NCBI GenBank assembly: GCA_946406115.1
Contig: OX291543.1
Location: 25,508,815 to 25,572,814, forward strand
Source of the DNA: Apoda limacodes
Taxonomy: Eukaryota > Arthropoda > Insecta > Lepidoptera > Limacodidae
DNA: 64,000 nucleotides
Direction of reading: 5' to 3'
Part shown: positions 55,839 to 64,000 of the stretch, piece by piece
Layout: each line of letters starts with the position of its first letter
Position numbering within the stretch: position 1 is the first letter of the stretch
Position numbers and translations under genes: made by a program
Notes under the pieces: model-generated
The model's input: the letters and a program-made list of their open reading frames with translations, nothing else
What the model was told of the DNA's origin: nothing
Databases searched by the model: none

Positions 55839-57651
55839 TAGTCGCGTCAATGAAGCTTTAAAACAGGCAATCTTCGAAAGTCCTCAGAAACAGCTCCGAT
55901 TTGAATCATTTTTTTTTTTAATTTTTGTTTTTTTTATATTATTTAAAATCAGATATATTTCAGAGGGGGGAAATAATTATTTGTATTGTTTAAGCAATAT
56001 GTAAATTTTTATATAAGGAAACAAGTTTTTAGCTTTCTAATGTTTTATTAACTCGAAAAAATAATTGTGTATTAAAACCATCATCTTCTTCAAGGGGTGG
56101 ATGATTATCGCAGTCACTTCCACTGCATACAATGCAGGCGGATGAGCTGAACCGCGTCCTGTTTTGCAAGAGCAAAATATAATTTTCATAATGTTCATTG
56201 GTTCTGCGGGTTGTGTCATTGTGATTGGTTTCAAATAAATATCTATTTGCCAACCCCAATCTTCGTGAGGTATTAAAGCATTATCTTTCCATTGTAAAAT
56301 TTGCAGGTAAACTCTTTTAATGTGTTGTTTTGTAGCATCCACTGTTAGAGGTAACGAGCTTAGTTGTACGCTCTTGTTTTTTGAAGCTTATGCTATAAAA
56401 CGCTTGCATAGCAGTTCATTCAAGCTTTGGCCATTTTTAACACCATACGTGGTGACAATACAATAAATACCTCCATTAAAAAGTATTTCTTCAGCTTGCT
56501 CTTCGACCATGAAAGTTTCAGCTACTGCACGTATTTTCTGATCACTATTAAAAATTTTAATGAAATTATTTTTTTCTTCATTATAAAATCAGATGTAGTG
56601 TCACATCCAGTGAATGCATGAATGAACAAGAGATGATTTTTGGTAATATTTTATTAATATGATTTTTGTCGAATAAACTCGTTGTAAGACATTCTTTTTT
56701 GACTGGTTTCAAGAAAAATATTTCATTATGATCAGGTGCTAAAGCCATCAATATCACTAACACATCAATGTCCTCTGCTACAACAACTACATCATGGAAG
56801 GAACTATCAAGAGCTGATTGTACAATTAAACAATCTGCATCACTTTCTGCTTGACTCCACTCAATATTTTTTTCGGCAAATTTTTTGCAGAGAAGATTGA
56901 TAAACCTATTTTTATTTTTGCTGTTTCCTAAAATAAAAAAATATCTACGATTTCTCTCGCTTTAGTTCCATTATTATTCTATCCATCAAAAACAACTTTA
57001 ACGTTGGTACCATAGTTATAACGTAAATATCTGATGTACTGTTGAAAAATATCGACAAACTTTTTTTCCTATTTTAATCTATGAAGTAACATACCACCAT
57101 CAATAATATAAAAAAAAATTGTAACTTTATTAACATCCGTTTCACGTTGCTGAAAAAACTCGTATAGCGTTGATTTCGTAGTTTTCCTCATTCCACTGTT
57201 ATCAAAAAGCGAAAGAGGGTAAGAAGCCAGCTGTGTGCCAGCATGTATAGCAAAAACTAATATATACACGTAACGCATATATATTTTTTGACCCACACAG
57301 CAAATTTTTAGGCTGTAAATTTTCAATTATTACTTACAAATGTACTTCTAACAACTATTTTTAACACCAAAGTTAATACACGAATTTTTTTTTTCAACAG
57401 AAACCATGCAAAAACTTGTTTCCTTATATAAAAAATTTACATTATTACAATTATTACATTATAACATATATTTTTTTAATTTTTTACATTACATTACAAT
57501 TTTTTAAACAATACAAATAATTTAATTTCCCCCCTCTGAAATATATCTGATTTTGAATAATAAAAAAAAACAAAAATTTAAAAATAAAAAATTATCCAAA
57601 TCGGAGCTGTTTCTGAGGACTTTCGACCAAAAAGCTTTATTGACGCGACTA
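55839..57651 (-). mobile_element. 1.8-kb inverted-repeat element with FEN1-like gene relic
   Basis: Outer ends GTCGCGTCAAT and ATTGACGCGAC are exact inverses next to TA. The inverted arms continue inward for about 190-240 bp (55839-56029 and 57410-57651), sharing 'gaaagtcctcagaaacagct', 'aaaatcagatatatttcaga' and 'atataaggaaacaagttttt'. The right arm has extra 'ttacatta' repeats. The interior is a leftward, broken nuclease-like gene. No transposase is recognisable, so it is either a cargo-bearing non-autonomous element or a family whose mobilising protein I cannot see. Confidence 0.75.
56037..57326 (-). pseudogene. FEN1/XPG-like nuclease-related transposon protein, broken
   Basis: In 5' to 3' order on the minus strand it shows SLFDNSGMRKTTKSTLYEFF and YIIDGGMLLHRL (N-terminal part). 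Next come KFAEKNIEWSQAESDADCLI and then VVVVAEDIDVLVILMALAPD, the XPG-I-like pattern of an acidic pair followed by EDxD. A 'phenylalanine-histidine' block near 56600 follows. The C-terminus is TKQHIKRVYLQILQWKD then DWGWQI and IFCSCKTGRGS. I recall this domain order from large families of uncharacterised arthropod proteins with a FEN1-like fold. At least three frame breaks are present. A TATA-like 'tttatataagga' lies about 95 bases upstream in the right arm. Confidence 0.65.
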
Positions 57652-57818
57652 TACTACAAGAACTATTGTATAACAGAAAAGTAAAGAACAGTGAAAAAAT
57701 GTTTCACCTTACGCCCATAATATGTGACGATATGCTCGGGATTCTACTCTAGAATCCTTCGCTCCACTATGGATTAAATATCCGTAAAAATATTATTTTG
57801 ATCCCTTGTGATACAATC

Positions 57819-58340
57819 TACTATTTTACTATCTTTATAGACTTATCTAAGGCATTAGATAATTTAATTTATGAAACCATCTTTCCTAAATTAGAAAAAA
57901 ATGGAATACAGGGCCCAACTTTAAAATGGTTCTAGAGGAAGCACAAGCTATAATGCAAAAAACTATAACATCTTATGTAAATAGGCACACGATATTGGTC
58001 TAGTCATCTATCAATGCAAAAAAAAACTAAGCTTATGCACATAAACTCAACGCATTCAAAATGTTTCCATTGCCATGATCGATCCTATTTATATATCTAC
58101 CAAATGCAATGTACGTAATTGTAAAAATTTGAATTATTTAGAATGAGTAAATGAGCATTTATACTTAAGACTATATATCGACAATAAATTAAATTGGAAA
58201 CCACATACGTTATGTAACAAAATAAGAGTATTAACCAAAATAATTATTCTAAAGAGCAAATTACCATATTTCATAAATAGGTAGAATTTCGCTAGCCGAC
58301 TCTGTAATAAGCTATTGTATTGGTATACGGTCGCACACAT
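57819..58340 (+). pseudogene. LINE reverse transcriptase relic
   Basis: One plus-strand frame reads FTIFIDLSKALDNLIYETIF then LEKNGIQGPTLKWF before a stop at 57933. This is RT motif A and the following helix (cf. 'LFIDLSKAFDT...GIRG.AL.W'). About 230 bases on, YLRLYIDNKLNWKPH marks the RT thumb region ('YLGI.LD..L.W..H'). Sequence between them, including the catalytic YxDD, is not recognisable. An old truncated copy. Confidence 0.75.
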
Positions 58341-58380
58341 AACATATCTTGGAAAGACTTATAATTTACAAATAAGAGTA

Positions 58381-59385
58381 GGGGCAGTGGGGGCTGATTC
58401 GCACAATTTTCAAACAAAGGCACCTAGAACTTGAATCTTTGACTTGAAATAACTGAAAGTATGGTAAAAGCCTTTGCAATTAAGTTGCCTTTTATACCTA
58501 AAAAAGCTAAAGCGTAAATCTTAAAACCATATTAGTAATTAAGGAAAAACCAAACATTGGAAGATTGTGCGAATGAGCCCCCATCGTGGGGCTCATTCGT
58601 ACACACTATGGGGCTCATTCGTTCAAGTTCAGGTGGCTGATTCGAACATGAGAATTAAAAACAAAATTAATGTAGAGAAATTATTTCGTGAAATAGGAAA
58701 TGTATAACAAATAATTAACCACTTCATAATAAATGTTTCTTAAAAACTTTTATCAGAAAACATAGAACAAAACTAATTAAACTCCACAGCGCGTGATTTC
58801 TTACGAAGTCGGCGACAAAAAAAAAACCAAATAATTAAACTTCAATAATAAAACATAACAAATTAGTATTTTTACTGCCCTAACTTATTATTTACCCAGT
58901 ACTCAGTATAAATAATTACTTAAGCACTAATCTTATACCGTCTCAGTCTTCTACTTAGAAAGTTAAGCCAATTTGCACATTCGAATCAGCCCCATAGACC
59001 ACTGTGCAAATGAACCCCGATGAGGTATTTTTTAAAAATCCAAAAAATCTATTGGTTTATAAAAAGGTGTAAAAATAACGCACTGGCAGAGCAATTACTT
59101 TTAACCACTGAATATAATAGTCCACAGACACTCAATATTATATCAAAGTTTGACTGTTTTAAACACCGATAAAACATGACGAAAATAATACTTACTCCCG
59201 CCAAAAACACACAACAATGCACTTCTCCAACCCATGCCCGCAGACTGCTGTCAAAACTCGTGAGCAAAATGGCGTGCCGGGCAGGTACAAACGCCTAGTA
59301 CAACACTTTACGCTGGTGTGCGTAATTTTTGCGACAGTAGCAGTAAGCGAATGAGCCCCGTGAACGAATTAGCCCCCACTCCCCC
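58381..59385. mobile_element. 1.0-kb TIR element with repeated GAATGAGCCCC motifs
   Basis: The left end GGGGCAGTGGGGGCTGATTCG and the right end inverse GGGGGAGTGGGGGCTAATTCG are inverted termini flanked by TA on both sides (58379-58380, 59386-59387), which fits a Tc1/mariner-pogo type duplication. The motif 'gctcattcg'/'cgaatgagc' or a variant occurs at least eight times, clustered near both ends. No transposase is visible. Confidence 0.75.
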
Positions 59386-59387
59386 TA

Positions 59388-59999
59388 GGTATTTTTAAAT
59401 GCACATCAAAAATCTTATCACACATCAATTTTTTACATCAAAATAATTATTGCAATCCAAACAAACTAAACCTTTTATAAAAATAGTACATACTAAAATA
59501 ATCCGAAAATATGCATCAATACTATATTATATACTTTCCTCTAATGCGCGACAAAAAAGTCGTCCAATACCTATACGAAAATATTATTTTCATATCAAAT
59601 ATACTGATTGCACATCAAATTAACCAGAGGGTACAAACGTAATACTTACACATATAACAAAATAACTATTTTTGCATCAATATTCCTATTTAAATCTATC
59701 TAGCCCGAAAACCTAACACCGAGTTGGCAACAGTGGTTTTCCGTTATATAGGGCATTAACTGATTACTGGAAAAAAATCGAATACCTATAGAAAAAATTT
59801 AGGGAAGCATTATTTCAGCCGCACTATATATTATCCATACAGACATTTAACTTGTCCAAGTATTCTTCACTTACCTTCCTATATATATATAGTATTCTCT
59901 TTTATTCTCTTTTCTCCTCATTTTATTTGTTTTCATTACAAATCAAAGCATTTTTAAAATTACTTTTGTCGTTGTGTTACATTCCTAGTGTGAGTAAAA
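59388..59999. other. AT-rich stretch, no gene seen
   Basis: Contains several 'cacatcaa' words but no clear repeat or coding. Confidence 0.4.
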
Positions 60000-60118
60000 A
60001 CTCTACTATCGCGTTCGCGTCAACGAAATAAATGTATGAAAACGAAGGAGCGCCTCTAGCGGGCGCGTTTTAAGACGGTTTTTCTCATAAGCTTTACAAC
60101 GAAACGCGATAGTAGAGT
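60000..60118. mobile_element. 119-bp MITE with perfect 16-bp ends
   Basis: ACTCTACTATCGCGTT at 60000-60015 has its exact inverse AACGCGATAGTAGAGT at 60103-60118. The interior contains 'gagcgcctctagcgggcgcg'. No coding. I have the impression that these words recur widely in moth genomes. Confidence 0.8.
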
Positions 60119-60788
60119 GACGTGAGTTTACGGACAAATTTATACTGATGCTTATCGATTTGGCAATGTACTTCGAATTGTCATACAAATTAACAATTGT
60201 CACATGTATTAAATAGTCCACAGCTAGTTATTTATAAATACAAATATAGAACATTGATGATGATTTAAAGAGGTAAAAGAAATTTCTCTTTAAATTTAAA
60301 GTCGTCGAATAAAACTAACTTCGCCTCGGTGTTTTTAATTTCATAAATAAAATTGCTTTGGAACTCGAATAACTTATGCTATCACATAATAAGGATAATT
60401 TTATTTCTGTCATTCAATTTAGTATGTAGGTTGGTTAGGAGTAGGGGATGACCACTAAGCGTTAATTATGTCACGTTATTTATAGATTGCCCGCTGATTT
60501 GTTGTACTTCACACCGTATAAAAATAAATCAAGACTTTAAGAGGGCTTTTTTTAGTCACGCCGCAACGCCAGTTGATAATATTGAACTCACTAAGTGCTA
60601 ATTTTATAACCATTATTTAGACAAAGATGACATAAAAAATATTTTAACTGACGCTGACTGACCTAGGCATACATTTCTGCAACTTGTGAAATATTTTCAT
60701 TGTTACACTTCCTTTCAAAAAATAATCCAGCTAGTAAAAATATCGATCCCTGAACCTTGAGTAATCTCAAAAATATACTTTTATTACA
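60119..60788. other. AT-rich stretch before candidate exon
   Basis: No gene. It ends with a T-rich tract and 'ttttattacag', a good splice acceptor. Confidence 0.4.
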
Positions 60789-60790
60789 GG

Positions 60791-60982
60791 ATGACTTCTC
60801 CCGCGATCACCAAATCACCAGAAAACCAAAAAGCTGAGAAGAAATCACCAACTCACTCGGCGGGCGCTGAAATAACACAGCAATCAGGCGCAGCCGCACC
60901 AGCGCCCCCCATGCAGCCAGAACCTTTTAGCTGGCTGCGAATCTTCAAGCTCGCCGACCTCATGATGAAGCAAGGCTGTTGA
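60791..60982 (+). CDS. Candidate host exon encoding a 63-residue protein
   Basis: The ATG follows a strong acceptor ('ttttattacag|g') by one base, so the exon probably begins with the start codon and the leader lies upstream. The protein begins MTSPAITKSPENQKAEKKSP and is rich in Pro, Ala, Ser and Lys. It ends FSWLRIFKLADLMMKQGC with a short amphipathic helix and a terminal cysteine. Codon choice is GC-rich (AGCGCCCCCCATGCAGCC-like), unlike the AT-rich surroundings, which supports real coding. It has no family I recognise. A long AT-rich 3' UTR would follow; an AATAAA occurs near 61537. Confidence 0.5.
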   Translation: MTSPAITKSPENQKAEKKSPTHSAGAEITQQSGAAAPAPPMQPEPFSWLRIFKLADLMMKQGC

Positions 60983-62989
60983 GAATGCCAGTACGAAGAT
61001 ATCACTAGCAATAATTTAGTTCTTCCAATTTTTTCTTGTTCTGTAGTGTCCATGATCTAAATCGTCGAAGAAATTTTGGCTGATAAGTAGAGAGGTTTGG
61101 AAATATCATTAGAATCCTAGATACTTCTTTAAGCTAATACAATAATGGAACATTGCGTTGTATTGTAGACGTGGTAGTTTCTGTAGTGATAGCCATCTGT
61201 AATATCAGTTAGTGGAGTGTTTCATGCATCATGAATTTATGAAAGCTTCTTACAAACGTAAAAACTAAATTAAATATCACTTTAAAGGTATTTTTAAATA
61301 ATTACCTACTTTAATAATAACATACGCAAGTAAAAAGCCAATACCTACCTAAATTCTATTCTGTGTCCATTGTTGTTTCTATTCTGTAACCATTTCCATC
61401 ATGTTTGACACTTTTAATTTGTCTAAAAGCCTGCAGGCTTTCCGGTTAACGTTTCCGGTTACACCTATACATTTATAACAAAGGTGTGCAAATTGTGTTT
61501 TTTTATTGCAGCCTACGTATCTTGCTCGTATAAACAAAATAAATGTACGGAAATGAAGAAGTATTTTGCAACAGTTTCTTGTTTTCAGGACATACGGAAC
61601 AAGAATTTAGTTAGAACCCATCGAATACGTGAATTATAGTCACCATTATGCTATTTCGTAGACAGGCCATTCAGTTTTTTTTTTCTAAAACATAACATGA
61701 TATTTTGTAAGGAGTGCGCTTCTTTACAGAGTAGGTATGTTGAATGTTAAATCCATTTTTTCGTCCATTCCAGATAATTTTGATTATCCTTCTTTTTACT
61801 AATTTTAAGTGTCGCTTGTTTTAACGATTTTGGCGTCCAAGGTTGCAGTAGTACTGGATGATTTGGATGTGCACGTATGATTGTAATTCTTAATCTTTTA
61901 CTTATACATTATACTATATATAATGCTATTCTCTTCTTACTTGTTATGTATAGATATTATATTAATATATATTTAAATTATAAACAGTACTTTAAAATAA
62001 TTTGACTATAATATATTTCTTCAGTCAAAATATTTGAGTAATTCGTTAAGTAACCTGTGTACATTAAGGTAGGTGTTCATCTATGGCTAATTTAAAAAAT
62101 AATGTGTGCTTGTGAGAGGGTGTGTGGTGTGTTTGGGTGAGGGTGTATTTGTGTGTTAACTGTGCCCATTTATATATACATATGTAGAATATTATACAGA
62201 GTTATTAGAACAGAACTAACTGTTCCCAGCTGTTTTATCCGCAATAAATTACTGCTCCACTCCTTATGGCTATAGCGTGAAGTTTATAGCCTACAACCTT
62301 CCTCAATGGATGTGCTATCTATCACAAAAACAATTTTTGGTAAACTGGTATCAACTGGTAGTTTCGGAGATTAGCTCGTTCACACGAAGCATTTTTTTTT
62401 TGTTTTATTATTAGTAAAAAAATGTTATAATATTTTGTCTGATGACTATAGATTATAGTCGAAATATTTCAATTTACTGATTAACAAAATACATAGCGGT
62501 AAATCCATAGCTCATCAAAAAATATCGATAGTTTATGTTGTGTTATGAAGTTTGTTACTATACATAAAATAAATAACTACACTATTTAAGATTGTTATCA
62601 AGATTCATTTATTACGATCTTTTCAAATGAGGAATTTTGTTCATCAAGTTAATAACTATAGTAATTTTGTTAATTAGGATATTCAAAATATTGTTAACAC
62701 TGTTAAATCAAACAACAGATTGCATTTTAAGTATGTGAAATAAAAATTTTGTTAGCCAATCAGTTGTTTCACTTAGGATAATTAAATAAAAACGCAAAAA
62801 TATTTATGTAATGTTTTTCTTTAATAGTATTGGTAGGTAAGAGGTACATAACACGCAGGAGTCTGGGTTTGGATAAAGGGAAGATACAATACTATTTTCA
62901 ATATGTACAAAATATACAATTATCTCTTACATACTAGCATTTAAAAACTATAATTATGATCACAATATTTTTATATCCTTACGTTAAAG
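60983..62989. other. Probable 3' UTR and AT-rich DNA
   Basis: No further coding seen. An AATAAA near 61537 could end the transcript of the exon at 60791. Confidence 0.4.
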
Positions 62990-64000
62990 AAAAAAAAAAG
63001 AGCACTGGCGCGGGCGCAAGGCATGTTGGCGCGGCACCGCCAGGCCAGCTCAAACATTGTCACCAACATTGGAGTTAATCACGATAACACGGGGAAAGAA
63101 ATATGTTGAACGAACGTTGGTTCCAAAGTTGTCAGCAATGTTTGCGACCAGCCTAACACAGTCTAGCATCACCCCACGTTTGCTGCACGCTTGAGATCAA
63201 TGTTAATTCTACAAATATTAAACTCTATCGTCTGTCACACCGGCAACGCCGCGCCTGCAGGCCACCCGCTACATTAACGTCCCATCCTCGACACCTCACA
63301 TCACACCACATACTGCATCGATCCATACACAAAAAAAAATAGCATTCTTTATAACAAATCGATGGATGCGTCTAACACGAAAAGTCGCTGCATCGCTGAT
63401 ATAAGCAGCTTCATAAATTGATAGAATGACAATTTTTTTACAGTACCTACCTAAAGATGTTTACAGCCGCAAGAATTTGCGTAAGACGCAAGCAACGTGC
63501 TACTTGAATAAAATCGTCAAAATCGAGAATAAGATACGGCTATAAAGGCAGGTTAAAATAGGACACAGTATATTGCGAACAATGTGGTGTGCTTGCTCAA
63601 AATAAACCAGCGAATCGAACGTCGAGCCGTCTACGAGAAGCCAGCTCGGAGACCCCAAAGACGAAAGACTCACGGTGTCCGGTAGAGGTCAGATGTAGTG
63701 GGCACGTAAACGAAACTATATTATACTTCTCACGTATATTTCGATAAACCTACGAGGTCTGCACTGACTCAACGTTACCCAGGAAAAAAGAATTTTGAAG
63801 ACATTTTCGATTAATACTTAATACAAAAAAAAAATGTGAAAATAGAAAAGTTTTAATTGACGTTTAAAAACTCATAACAAGATGCAGTCAAGTTATTTTA
63901 GATTTATTTCACTGTAATAATAAAACGTAACTGCATCCATGTTACGAAGAGAGAACTAATACCGAATCGTATTCAATAAATAAATCGTTTCACTACACTT
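62990..64000. other. GC-richer tail, unassigned
   Basis: 63000-63300 is markedly richer in G and C ('gcgcgggcgcaaggcatgtt', 'gccgcgcctgcaggccaccc') than the preceding DNA but has no long frame on either strand. It could be a regulatory region, UTR or repeat cut by the window edge. Confidence 0.35.

Overview
The window looks like nuclear DNA from a moth or butterfly. It is AT-rich and intron-poor in visible coding, and it is full of repeat families that I associate with Lepidoptera: short tRNA-derived SINEs, Helitron ends finishing in a GC hairpin plus CTAGT, and the 'ggaaccctaaaa' and 'gaatgagcccc' repeat families. The species cannot be named from the sequence. Almost all recognisable protein coding belongs to mobile elements; host gene content is limited to two weak candidate loci.

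The centrepiece is an end-to-end Polinton/Maverick (virus-like DNA transposon) at 7177-19989. It starts AG, ends CT, and is flanked by the 6-bp duplication CGTGTC (7171-7176 and 19990-19995). Its long inverted repeats are 7177-8354 and 18684-19989, and each holds a complete copy of a gene for a small basic protein of unknown function, pointing inward. Between them, all on the minus strand, lie a protein-primed DNA polymerase B (about 14613-18293) and then a tightly packed array: packaging ATPase, small hydrophobic-tailed protein, conserved protein of unknown function, retrovirus-type integrase with a chromodomain, penton-type minor capsid protein, small glycine-rich core-like protein, double-jelly-roll major capsid protein, and adenovirus-type cysteine protease. 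Neighbouring genes in the array mostly share stop and start codons (TAATG three times, ATGA once). TATA boxes sit 70-80 bases before the first start of each transcription block. Each of the large genes (protease, capsid, integrase, ATPase, polymerase) is broken by a stop or frame change, while the inverted repeats are still essentially identical, so the copy looks young but defective.

Left flank (1-7176): SINE and LINE tails, a 60-bp minisatellite with a four-unit higher-order period (2231-2806) joined to a Helitron end (to 3043), and otherwise AT-rich sequence. Right flank (20000-36000): a degenerate ATGGCG tandem repeat, a hAT relic inside a 'ggttccgtacc' element, a retrotransposon gag relic, a Jockey-like LINE reverse transcriptase relic, a poly-C MITE, a GIY-YIG endonuclease relic and a full tRNA-derived SINE. 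36040-39640 is a hAT element with 8-bp duplications, a decayed ZMYM/DUF4371-like transposase and a nested MITE; its 5' third is repeated at 40267-41060.

The right part (41000-64000) is mostly intron-like AT-rich DNA. It holds several Helitrons (53870-55425), a 1.8-kb inverted-repeat element carrying a decayed FEN1/XPG-like nuclease gene (55839-57651), a second LINE relic, a 1.0-kb element full of GAATGAGCCCC motifs (58381-59385), a 119-bp element with perfect 16-bp ends (60000-60118), and a possible host gene with a 5' UTR exon near 47950-48081 and a 63-codon exon at 60791-60982.
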